A stretch of 6,541 nucleotides of DNA from contig JAEWEX010000236.1 in assembly GCA_023389135.1 (NCBI GenBank), positions 1 through 6,541 of the forward strand, read 5' to 3'. Shown here piece after piece: positions 1 to 6,231 of the stretch. The first letter of the stretch is position 1. Every line of letters starts with the position of its first letter. This stretch comes from Pseudomonadota bacterium (GTDB taxonomy: Bacteria > Pseudomonadota > Alphaproteobacteria > Rhizobiales > Methylopilaceae). The translations under genes and the position numbers were made by a program. The notes below the pieces were generated by a model that was not told the DNA's origin, did no database searches, and saw nothing but the letters and a program-made list of their open reading frames with translations.

Positions 1-43
1 TTCATAAGGCGCGCGGTGGTGTTTTGACAAGGCGCGCAACCGG
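1..43 (-). promoter_or_regulatory. Possible leftward promoter upstream of the amidase gene
   Basis: Read on the minus strand, TTGTCA (30 to 25) and TATGAA (6 to 1) are 18 bases apart and match the sigma-70 -35 and -10 consensus at 5 of 6 and 4 of 6 positions. On the plus strand, TTGACA at 24-29 is a perfect -35 hexamer but has no recognisable -10 about 17 bases downstream. In many Hyphomicrobiales the gene divergent from this amidase is rne (RNase E), so a leftward promoter would fit, but that gene lies outside the window and this is inference. The GC-rich background makes the AT-containing hexamers stand out, yet short matches like these also arise by chance. Confidence 0.3.
4..37. repeat. 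Direct repeat flanking a -35-like hexamer
   Basis: The 11-mers ATAAGGCGCGC (4-14) and ACAAGGCGCGC (27-37) differ at one base and start 23 bases apart, roughly two helical turns. They bracket the region containing the TTGACA/TTGTCA hexamers. Such an arrangement could be a paired operator for a regulator of the divergent promoters. It could also be chance in GC-rich DNA, since GCGCGC-type words are common here. No regulator family is recognised from the half-site. Confidence 0.35.
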
Positions 44-154
44 GTGTGGCGCGGCTGCAACGCCGCCACGCTTCGTCTTCAGCCCGGGTTAACCGTCGCG
101 CCCGTAGGGGTTAGAGATGGTTTCATACGAACGATTTGCGCGGGGGCTTGCAGG

Positions 155-1366
155 GTGCGGAACGGGCTGATCGGGGCGTGCCTTGCGCTTCTCGCGGTTG
201 TCGGCGCGGTTCCGGGCGCGGAGGCGCGCGACCGCGTTGCGGCGGTCGATGCGCGGCTCGGGGGCGATTCGACCCGGACCCGCCTGATCGTGGACCTGAC
301 GGACCGCGTGGCGCCGCGTCACTTCGTGCTCGACGATCCCTACCGGGTCGTGATCGACCTGCCGCAGGTCGCGTTCCGCTTTCCCGACAAGCGCGGCGAG
401 GAGGGCAGGGGGCTGGTCTCCGCCTTCCGCTACGGGCTGATCGCAGCCGGGCGCTCGCGCATCGTGCTGGACGCCACCGGCCCGGTGGCGGTGGACGCCC
501 TGTTCGTGATCGAGCCCGCAAACGGGCAGCCGGCGCGGCTGGTGCTGGACCTCGTTCCCACCACCCGCGAGGCGTTCCTGGAGGCCAAGAGCCTGCGCGG
601 CTCCATCGCTCCCGAGCAGACCGCGCGCCGCGTCGCCCCCAGCGCCGCCGGCGACGACCGCAGGGTCGTGGTGCTCGATCCCGGTCACGGCGGCGTCGAT
701 CCCGGCGCCATAGGCCGCGACAACGCCACCGAGAAATCCATCGTGCTGGCCATGGCGGAGACGCTGCGGGACAAGCTGACGGCCACCGGACGCTACCGCA
801 TCCTCATGACCCGCGACGACGACAGTTTCGTCTCCCTGGGCGACCGGGTGCGGATGGCGCGCGATGCGCAGGCGGGCCTGTTCGTGTCGATCCACGCCGA
901 CACGCTGTCTGCGGCGCAGGGCGTGCGCGGCGCCACCGTCTACACGCTGTCCGACCGCGCCTCGGACGCCGAGGCGGCCAAGCTCGCCGAGAAGGAGAAC
1001 CGTGCGGACGCCATCGCCGGCGTCGAGCTTCCCGAGGAGCTGGACGACGTCGCCGGCATCCTGATCGACCTGATGCAGCGCGAGACCCGCAGCTTCTCCG
1101 CGCGATTCGCTTCGACGCTCGCCGGCAGCCTCAAGGGGACCGTGCAGCTCAACAAGAACCCGCTGCGCGCCGCCGGCTTCCGCGTGCTGCGCGCGCCGGA
1201 CGTGCCTTCGGCGCTGGTCGAACTGGGCTACCTGTCGAGCGCGCAGGACGTGAAACTGCTCATGTCGCAGGAGTGGCGCGACGACGCCGCCGACGCCATG
1301 GTCAAGGCCATCGACGCCTTTTTCGGCGTCCAGGTCGCGGAGGGCGTGACCGGCAGCGTGAATTGA
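155..1366 (+). CDS. amiC: Periplasmic N-acetylmuramoyl-L-alanine amidase (AmiC type)
   Basis: This zinc amidase cuts the bond between MurNAc and L-alanine in peptidoglycan and is used in daughter-cell separation. With the GTG start at 155 it has 403 residues. A signal peptide runs to about residue 24 (hydrophobic core, then GAEA before RD). An AMIN domain, which targets the septal wall, spans about 27-135. An Amidase_3 domain spans about 170-390. The zinc and catalytic residues are visible: H178 in DPGHGG, E193, H247 in SIHAD and E356 in VELGYLS. The insert at about 279-313 matches the place of the autoinhibitory helix in related AmiB/AmiC enzymes, which suggests activation by an EnvC-like LytM partner. 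The GTG at 155 was chosen because it begins the signal peptide and has GGGGG (142-146) 8 bases upstream. A GTG at 44 is in frame, but its 37 extra residues are non-conserved in appearance and would bury the signal peptide. A well-placed ATG at 117 is out of frame (see findings). The function is secure; the exact start is not. mrcA follows 108 bases later. Confidence 0.93.
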   Translation: MRNGLIGACLALLAVVGAVPGAEARDRVAAVDARLGGDSTRTRLIVDLTDRVAPRHFVLDDPYRVVIDLPQVAFRFPDKRGEEGRGLVSAFRYGLIAAGRSRIVLDATGPVAVDALFVIEPANGQPARLVLDLVPTTREAFLEAKSLRGSIAPEQTARRVAPSAAGDDRRVVVLDPGHGGVDPGAIGRDNATEKSIVLAMAETLRDKLTATGRYRILMTRDDDSFVSLGDRVRMARDAQAGLFVSIHADTLSAAQGVRGATVYTLSDRASDAEAAKLAEKENRADAIAGVELPEELDDVAGILIDLMQRETRSFSARFASTLAGSLKGTVQLNKNPLRAAGFRVLRAPDVPSALVELGYLSSAQDVKLLMSQEWRDDAADAMVKAIDAFFGVQVAEGVTGSVN

Positions 1367-1386
1367 GGCATCAGGGCCCTTCACGC
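1356..1386 (+). terminator. Possible hairpin at the end of the amidase gene
   Basis: GCGTGAA (1356-1362) and TTCACGC (1380-1386) form a perfect 7-base inverted repeat around a 17-base loop, and two more pairs are possible beyond one mismatch. The stem straddles the amidase stop codon at 1364-1366. It is followed by CGCATTTAG rather than a run of T, so it is not a classical intrinsic terminator. It could be a weak terminator, an mRNA-stabilising structure or chance. If it does terminate, mrcA would need its own promoter in the AT-richer stretch at about 1390-1435, where I find no convincing -35/-10 pair. Confidence 0.3.
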
Positions 1387-1474
1387 CGCATTTAGATCAC
1401 AGATGGCGGTCATGCGGTCATTGTTGCACTATGGAACCGTCGGCGATCCGGCCGGCCACAGGGTGATCTGACGA

Positions 1475-3940
1475 ATGACGCGTCTGCTCGTGCGCTTCGC
1501 CGCATTCCTGTTCGCGACCGGCGCCATCCTCGGCATCGTCGGCGCGGCCATCGTCGGCTATTTCGCCTGGCACTATTCGCAGGGCCTGCCCGACTACGAG
1601 GTGCTGCGCAAATACGAGCCGCCGGTGATGACGCGGCTGCACGCCGCCGACGGCCGCCTGATCGCTGAGTACGCCAAGGAGCGCCGCCTGTTCGTGCCGA
1701 TCCAGTCGGTCCCGGACGTGGTGATCGAGGCGTTCCTGTCGGCCGAGGACAAGAACTTCTACAGCCATGGCGGCATCGACTTCACCGGCATCGCCCGCGC
1801 GGTGGTGGTCAATTTCGAGGGCGGATCGCAGCAGGGCGCGTCCACCATCACGCAGCAGGTCGCCAAGAACTTCCTGCTCACCAACGAGCGCACCTACGAG
1901 CGCAAGATCCGCGAGGCGCTGCTCGCCATCAAGATCGAGCAGGCCTTCACCAAGGACCAGATCCTCGAACTCTATCTCAACGAGATCTACCTCGGGCTCG
2001 GCTCCTACGGCATCGCGGCCGCGGCGCTGAACTATTTCGACAAGTCGGTCCACGAGCTGAACGTCCACGAGGCCGCCTATCTCGCGGCCCTGCCCAAGGC
2101 CCCCAACAACTACCACCCGTTCCAGCGCACCGACGCCGCCGTCGGCCGGCGCAACTGGGTGATCGACCGCATGGAGCTCAACGGCTTCATCACCGACGCA
2201 GAGGCCGAGGAGGCCAAGGCCTCGTCGCTGTCGGTGACGGTGCGGCCCACCGGCTCGCACATCTACGCCGCCGAGTATTTCGCCGAGGAGGTCCGCCGCA
2301 CGCTCTACGAGCGCTATGGCGAGCAGGGCCTCTACGAGGGCGGCCTTTCGGTGCGCACCTCGCTCGATCCGGAGTTGCAGGAGGTGGCGCGCCGGGCGCT
2401 GGTGCGCGGACTGGTGAAGTTCGACGAGGCCCGCGGCTGGCGCGGGCCGCTGCAGAAGATCGAGCTGGGCGCCGACTGGGGCGTGGAACTGGCCAAGATC
2501 CCCGCCTTCTCCGACGTCCGCCCGTGGCGCCTGGCCGTGGTGCTGTCGACCTCCGGCGAGCAGGCGACCATCGGCTTCCAGCCCGAGCGCGAGGGCTCCG
2601 GCCGCCTGGTGGCTGAACGCGAGCAGGGCATCGTGCCGCTTGCCGGCGTGACCTGGGCGAAGTGGGCCGAGGGCCCGCGCCGCGGCGCGGCGGTGCGCGG
2701 CGTCGACCAGGTGCTGGAGGCCGGCGACGTGATCTACGTGGACCGGCTGGAGGGCGACGCAGGCGGCGAGGGCCGCTGGCGCCTCAAGCAGGTGCCCGAA
2801 GTGTCCGGCGGCATCATCGCCATGGACCCCGACACCGGCCGCGTGCGCGCCATGGTGGGCGGCTTCTCCTACGACCAGAGCCAGTTCAACCGCGCGAGCC
2901 AGGCGCTTCGCCAGCCGGGCTCGTCGTTCAAGCCGTTCATCTACGCCGCGGCCATGGACAACGGCTACACGCCTTCCACCATCGTGCTCGACGCGCCGGT
3001 GGAGGTGGAGCAGGGCGGCGGCCAGGGCACGTGGCGGCCGAGCAACTATTCCGGCGAGTTCTACGGCCCGCAGACCCTGCGCTTCGGCATCGAGAAGTCG
3101 CGCAACGTCATGACCGTCCGCCTGGCGCAGGACATGGGCATGCCCATGGTCGCCGAATATGCCCGCCGGTTCGGCGTCTATGACGACCTGCCGCCGTTCC
3201 TGTCCATGTCGCTGGGCGCCGGCGAGACCACGCTCATGAAGATGATCTCCGGCTACTCCGTGTTCGCCAATGGCGGCCGCAAGGTGACGCCGACGCTCAT
3301 CGACCGCATCCAGGACCGCTACGGCCGCACGGTCTTCAAGCACGACCAGCGCGACTGCTCGCAGTGCCGCGCCACCGCCTGGCTCGGCCAGGAGCCGCCC
3401 CGGCCGACCGACGGCCGCGAGCAGGTGCTCGACCCGCTGACCGCCTACCAGATCACCTCCATGATGGAGGGCGTCGTCCTGCGCGGCACCGCCACGTCGC
3501 TCCGGAAGGTCGGCCGCCCCATCGCCGGCAAGACTGGCACCACCAACGACTACAAGGACGCGTGGTTCGTCGGCTACACCCCCGACCTCGCGGTGGGCGT
3601 CTATCTGGGCTACGACCAGCCGCGCAACATGGGCCGCGGCGCCACCGGCGGCGAGATCGCGGCGCCGGTGGTCGGCGACTTCCTGACCGCGGCCCTGAAG
3701 GACCAGCCCGCCGTGCCGTTCCGCGTGCCGCCCGGCATCAAGCTGATCCGCATTAATCCGGTCACCGGCATGCGCGCCGGCCCCGGCGAGCAGCGCGTGA
3801 TCCTGGAGGCGTTCAAGCCGGGCACGGCCCCCTCCGACAGCTATTCCATCGTCGGCTACAGCGACCAGTACGGCGCGCCGATCGATGTCAGCCCCGAGGC
3901 CGGCCGCGCCGTGCGCTCGGGAACCGGCGGGCTTTACTGA
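1475..3940 (+). CDS. mrcA: Penicillin-binding protein 1A (glycosyltransferase/transpeptidase)
   Basis: This class A PBP polymerises lipid II into glycan strands and cross-links the stem peptides on the outer face of the inner membrane. It has 821 residues, the usual size for PBP1A. One membrane anchor lies at about residues 8-32. The GT51 domain follows: EDKNFYSHGG at 91-100 (catalytic E91), GASTITQQ from 121, RKIRE at 143-147 (second catalytic E147) and ILELYLNEIYLG at 163-174. An OB-fold linker spans about 310-440. The transpeptidase domain carries SSFK (nucleophile S483, K486), SRN (542-544) and KTGTT (686-690). All motifs are intact, so both activities are expected. The ATG at 1475 has AGGGTGA 8 bases upstream and directly precedes the membrane segment. 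A CxxC pair (C628, C631) lies between the SxN and KTG motifs. It reads with the amidase upstream and the two small secreted genes downstream. The long open frame on the opposite strand is a composition artefact. Confidence 0.97.
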   Translation: MTRLLVRFAAFLFATGAILGIVGAAIVGYFAWHYSQGLPDYEVLRKYEPPVMTRLHAADGRLIAEYAKERRLFVPIQSVPDVVIEAFLSAEDKNFYSHGGIDFTGIARAVVVNFEGGSQQGASTITQQVAKNFLLTNERTYERKIREALLAIKIEQAFTKDQILELYLNEIYLGLGSYGIAAAALNYFDKSVHELNVHEAAYLAALPKAPNNYHPFQRTDAAVGRRNWVIDRMELNGFITDAEAEEAKASSLSVTVRPTGSHIYAAEYFAEEVRRTLYERYGEQGLYEGGLSVRTSLDPELQEVARRALVRGLVKFDEARGWRGPLQKIELGADWGVELAKIPAFSDVRPWRLAVVLSTSGEQATIGFQPEREGSGRLVAEREQGIVPLAGVTWAKWAEGPRRGAAVRGVDQVLEAGDVIYVDRLEGDAGGEGRWRLKQVPEVSGGIIAMDPDTGRVRAMVGGFSYDQSQFNRASQALRQPGSSFKPFIYAAAMDNGYTPSTIVLDAPVEVEQGGGQGTWRPSNYSGEFYGPQTLRFGIEKSRNVMTVRLAQDMGMPMVAEYARRFGVYDDLPPFLSMSLGAGETTLMKMISGYSVFANGGRKVTPTLIDRIQDRYGRTVFKHDQRDCSQCRATAWLGQEPPRPTDGREQVLDPLTAYQITSMMEGVVLRGTATSLRKVGRPIAGKTGTTNDYKDAWFVGYTPDLAVGVYLGYDQPRNMGRGATGGEIAAPVVGDFLTAALKDQPAVPFRVPPGIKLIRINPVTGMRAGPGEQRVILEAFKPGTAPSDSYSIVGYSDQYGAPIDVSPEAGRAVRSGTGGLY

Positions 3941-3978
3941 CGGGCAGGGCAATCCAGCCGTCGGGGGGCGGTGCGGCG

Positions 3979-4374
3979 ATGAGGGTGGGGCTGATCGCAA
4001 TGGCGCTTGCCGGCGGATGGCTGTCGGCCGCAGCCCCGGCCGCCGCCCAGCAGGCCGAGCCCGGCTGGTACGACAACGACTTCCAGTCCTGCGCGCTGAT
4101 GAACACCGCCGACCTGGTCCAGTGCGTCGGCCGCCTCGCCGCGGCCTGGGACCGCCGCCTCAACCTCGCCTATCAGGACCACATGGCCGGCCTGCCGGAG
4201 GCGCAGCGCACGCGGCTGCGCGACGCCCAGCGCCTCTGGATCCGCTATCGCGACGCCAACTGCGCCTTCTACGCCAATGGCGAGGGCTCGATCTCGCGGG
4301 TGCAGGCGGCCGAATGCATGCGCATCATGACCGCGCAGCGCACCCGCGAACTGGAGCAGGGGCTGGGCGAATGA
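3979..4374 (+). CDS. Secreted LprI-family protein (DUF1311), possible lysozyme inhibitor
   Basis: The product has 131 residues, with a signal peptide ending near residue 23-24 (APAAA before QQAEP), so the mature protein of about 107 residues should be periplasmic. The C-terminal half has the LprI/DUF1311 pattern: LRDAQRLWIRYRDANC at 80-95, then FY, a glycine-containing turn, and ECMRIMTAQRTREL at 112-125. Four cysteines (C38, C49, C95, C113) could form two disulfides, as expected in the family. The namesake LprI of Mycobacterium tuberculosis is reported to inhibit lysozyme; most family members have no known function, so inhibition here is inference. The gene starts 38 bases after mrcA with a G-rich stretch (3963-3968) about 10 bases upstream of the ATG, and its stop overlaps the next start. 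Location behind a peptidoglycan synthase suits a cell-wall protective role but does not prove it. Confidence 0.85.
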   Translation: MRVGLIAMALAGGWLSAAAPAAAQQAEPGWYDNDFQSCALMNTADLVQCVGRLAAAWDRRLNLAYQDHMAGLPEAQRTRLRDAQRLWIRYRDANCAFYANGEGSISRVQAAECMRIMTAQRTRELEQGLGE

Positions 4375-4862
4375 ACGCCGCCCGCCTTGGCATGTCGGCC
4401 GCGCTGCTGGTGCTGCCCTGCATGTCGGTTGCGGCGCAGGCGGACGATCCCCGGGGGGTGGTGGAGGCGGTCTATGGCGAGATCGCCGCGGGCGCGCCCG
4501 AGCCGGACGCCCGGTTCCCCGCCATGCGGCGCCCGGAGAACCGCGCCGACCATTTCGCGCCGGCGCTGGTCGCGCTGTTCGACCGCGACGACCGCCTGAC
4601 CGCCAGCCGGGGCGGGATCGGCTGCATCGACTTCGCCATCGAACTGGACGGCAACGACTTCGACGAGGCCGAGATCGGCCGCACGCTGCGGGTCGAGGAG
4701 GTCTCGCGCACCGCGGCCACGGCCACGGTGGACGCCCGCTTCGACGTGTTCGGCGCGCCCAACCATTTCCGCTGGAGCTTTGTCGCCGACGGCGACCGCT
4801 GGATGATCGCGGACATCGAATCGGTCGGCAACTGGCGCCTGTCGGAGACGCCCTGCGGCTGA
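4371..4862 (+). CDS. Small secreted protein, DUF3828-like
   Basis: The product has 163 residues. A signal peptide is clear (hydrophobic residues 5-22, cleavage likely after AAQA at 21-24). C17 is not in a proper lipobox because proline precedes it, so this is probably a soluble periplasmic protein. The mature part begins with a helix (GVVEAVYGEI), has LVALFDRDD at 66-74, an acidic GCIDFAIELDGNDF segment at 84-97, then alternating strands ending in FRWSFVADGDRWMIADIE at 133-150. The helix plus twisted-sheet pattern with a closing W-x-I-x-D-I motif resembles DUF3828 and related NTF2-like secreted proteins. That assignment is from pattern memory and no activity is known to me. Two cysteines remain in the mature chain (C85, C162) and could pair. 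The ATG overlaps the upstream stop as ATGA and has AGGGG (4358-4362) 8 bases before it, so it is probably translationally coupled. Upstream extension of the frame to 3885 only shadows neighbouring genes. Confidence 0.82.
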   Translation: MNAARLGMSAALLVLPCMSVAAQADDPRGVVEAVYGEIAAGAPEPDARFPAMRRPENRADHFAPALVALFDRDDRLTASRGGIGCIDFAIELDGNDFDEAEIGRTLRVEEVSRTAATATVDARFDVFGAPNHFRWSFVADGDRWMIADIESVGNWRLSETPCG

Positions 4863-4885
4863 CGACGCTAGCCCGCCACCCGCAG
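4853..4885. terminator. Possible bidirectional hairpin between convergent genes
   Basis: The stop codons of the DUF3828-like gene (4860-4862) and tyrS (4868-4870, minus strand) are 5 bases apart. Across them, CTGCGG (4853-4858) pairs with CCGCAG (4880-4885). An alternative inner stem pairs GCGGCT (4855-4860) with AGCCCGC (4870-4876), with one bulged base and a 9-base loop. A structure here could act on transcripts from both directions. No T-tract follows on either strand, so intrinsic termination is doubtful, and Rho-dependent termination or overlapping 3' ends are alternatives. Confidence 0.25.
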
Positions 4886-6124
4886 CAGCACGTGCTTCTT
4901 GCGGCCCAGCGACAGCTTGATCGCGCCGCCGGCGAGGTCGGACGGCGTCAGCACCCGCTTCTCGTCGGTGACCGGGCGGTCGTTGACCCTGAGGCCGCCG
5001 CCCTTGATCTGGCGCCGCGCCTCGCCGTTGGAGGCGACGAGGCCCGCCTTCTCGGCGAAGGCCGCCAGCACGCCGATGCCGGCGGCGAGCTCCGCCGCCG
5101 GAACCTCGACCGTCGGCAGGTCCGCGCCCAGCGCGCCGTCCTCGAAGGTCTTTCGCGCGGTCTCGGCGGCGTCGGCCGCCGCCTCGCTGCCATGCACCAG
5201 CGCCGTGACCTCGGTGGCCAGCACCTTCTTGGCCTCGTTCAGCTCCGCGCCCTCGAGCGCCGCCAGCCGGTCGATCTCGGCGAGCGGCAGGTCGGTAAAT
5301 ATCTTCAGGAAGCGGCCGACATCGGCGTCCTCGGCGTTGCGCCAGTACTGCCACAGCTCGTAGGGGCTCAGCATGTCGGCGTTGAGCCACACCGCGCCGG
5401 AGGCGGACTTGCCCATCTTGGCGCCCGACGAGGTGGTCAGCAGCGGGCAGGTCAGCGCGAACAGCTGCGCGCCGTCGATGCGCCGGCCGAGCTCCATGCC
5501 GTTGATGATGTTGCCCCACTGGTCGGAGCCGCCCATCTGCAGCCGGCAGCCGTAGCGGCGCGACAGCTCCAGGAAGTCGTAGGCCTGCAGGATCATGTAG
5601 TTGAACTCGAGGAAGGACAGCGGCTCGTCCTTGTCGAGCCGGCCCTTGACCGATTCGAACGACAGCATGCGGTTGACCGTGAAGTGCCGGCCCACGTCGC
5701 GCAGGAACGGGATGTAGGCGAGCTCGTCGAGCCACTCCGCATTGTCCACCATGACGGCGTCGGCGGGGCCGTCGCCGAAGGTCAGGAACCGCGAGAACAC
5801 CTTGCGGATGCTCTCCTTGTTGGCCGCGATCTGCGCGTCGTCCAGCAGCGGCCGCGCCTCGTTGCGGAACGAGGGGTCGCCGATCTTGGTGGTGCCGCCG
5901 CCCATGAGCACGATGGGCTTGTGGCCCGCCTGCTGCAGCCGGCGCAGCATCATGATGTTGGTCATGTGCCCCACATGCAGGCTGGGCGCGGTGAGGTCGT
6001 AGCCGATATAGGCGACGATGCGCTCCTTCTGCGCCAGCGCGTCCAGCGCCTGCGGGTCGGAGACCTGGTGGATCATGCCGCGCTGGTCGAGGATGCGCAG
6101 GAAGTCGGAGCGGTAGGCGGTCAT
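4868..6124 (-). CDS. tyrS: Tyrosyl-tRNA synthetase
   Basis: This cytosolic class I enzyme activates tyrosine with ATP and charges tRNA-Tyr. With the ATG at 6122-6124 it has 418 residues, the normal size for the bacterial TyrS type. The HIGH motif appears as HVGH (50-53), after PSL. Tyrosine-pocket residues are in place: Y39 in AYIGYD, and Y176, Q180 and D183 in the [11 protein letters not shown] stretch. GGSDQWGN is at 198-205, and the KMSKS loop is KMGKS at 236-240, an accepted TyrS variant. A C-terminal S4 RNA-binding domain covers about 355-415. The start was chosen because [20 protein letters not shown] resembles the usual N-terminus of alphaproteobacterial TyrS, and GGAC lies about 7 bases upstream. 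The frame continues to another ATG at 6199, but those 25 residues are proline- and arginine-rich and look non-coding. I see no T-box, which would not be expected in proteobacteria. It converges on the secreted pair and diverges from anmK. Confidence 0.97.
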   Translation of the reverse strand: MTAYRSDFLRILDQRGMIHQVSDPQALDALAQKERIVAYIGYDLTAPSLHVGHMTNIMMLRRLQQAGHKPIVLMGGGTTKIGDPSFRNEARPLLDDAQIAANKESIRKVFSRFLTFGDGPADAVMVDNAEWLDELAYIPFLRDVGRHFTVNRMLSFESVKGRLDKDEPLSFLEFNYMILQAYDFLELSRRYGCRLQMGGSDQWGNIINGMELGRRIDGAQLFALTCPLLTTSSGAKMGKSASGAVWLNADMLSPYELWQYWRNAEDADVGRFLKIFTDLPLAEIDRLAALEGAELNEAKKVLATEVTALVHGSEAAADAAETARKTFEDGALGADLPTVEVPAAELAAGIGVLAAFAEKAGLVASNGEARRQIKGGGLRVNDRPVTDEKRVLTPSDLAGGAIKLSLGRKKHVLLRVAG

Positions 6125-6231
6125 CGTGTCGTCCGGTCGGTCATCGGGGCTCGCGGGCGCCCGGCGCGGTCGTGTAACAGCTTCGACGCCGGAATTCACC
6201 CGGTCCCGGCCATTCTTGCAGGAGCGTAGAG

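Noticed and set aside
87..94. GGTTAACC palindrome as a CtrA or other operator site
   Set aside because: CtrA sites need two TTAA boxes 7 bases apart; only one is present, and an 8-base palindrome alone is not evidence.
136..1395. 419-codon plus-strand frame and the 431-codon minus-strand frame (89-1384) over the amidase
   Set aside because: Both are arginine/alanine/glycine-rich shadows of the amidase gene with no domain signature.
1418..4000. 860-codon open frame on the minus strand across mrcA
   Set aside because: It mirrors the mrcA coding frame. In GC-rich genes the antisense frames lack stops, and the translation is low-complexity (A, R, H, D, V rich) with no recognisable domain, while the plus strand has every PBP1A motif.
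3885..4370. Upstream extension of the DUF3828-like frame to 3885
   Set aside because: This part overlaps the end of mrcA and the whole LprI-like gene in another frame; the signal peptide begins at 4371 with its own ribosome site.
5405..5419. KMGKS instead of KMSKS in TyrS as a possible defect
   Set aside because: Bacterial TyrS proteins vary at this position (for example KFGKS), and all other active-site residues are intact.
4269..5735. 488-codon minus-strand frame crossing tyrS and both small genes
   Set aside because: Out of frame with tyrS and very rich in arginine and glycine; it spans a convergent gene boundary and has no domain.
6125..6199. 25-residue N-terminal extension of TyrS
   Set aside because: Proline- and arginine-rich, no family support, and no good ribosome site; the ATG at 6124 matches the usual TyrS N-terminus.
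4892..6229. 445-codon plus-strand frame opposite tyrS
   Set aside because: It is the antisense image of tyrS, with repetitive histidine, leucine, valine and glutamine composition; tyrS has full motif support.
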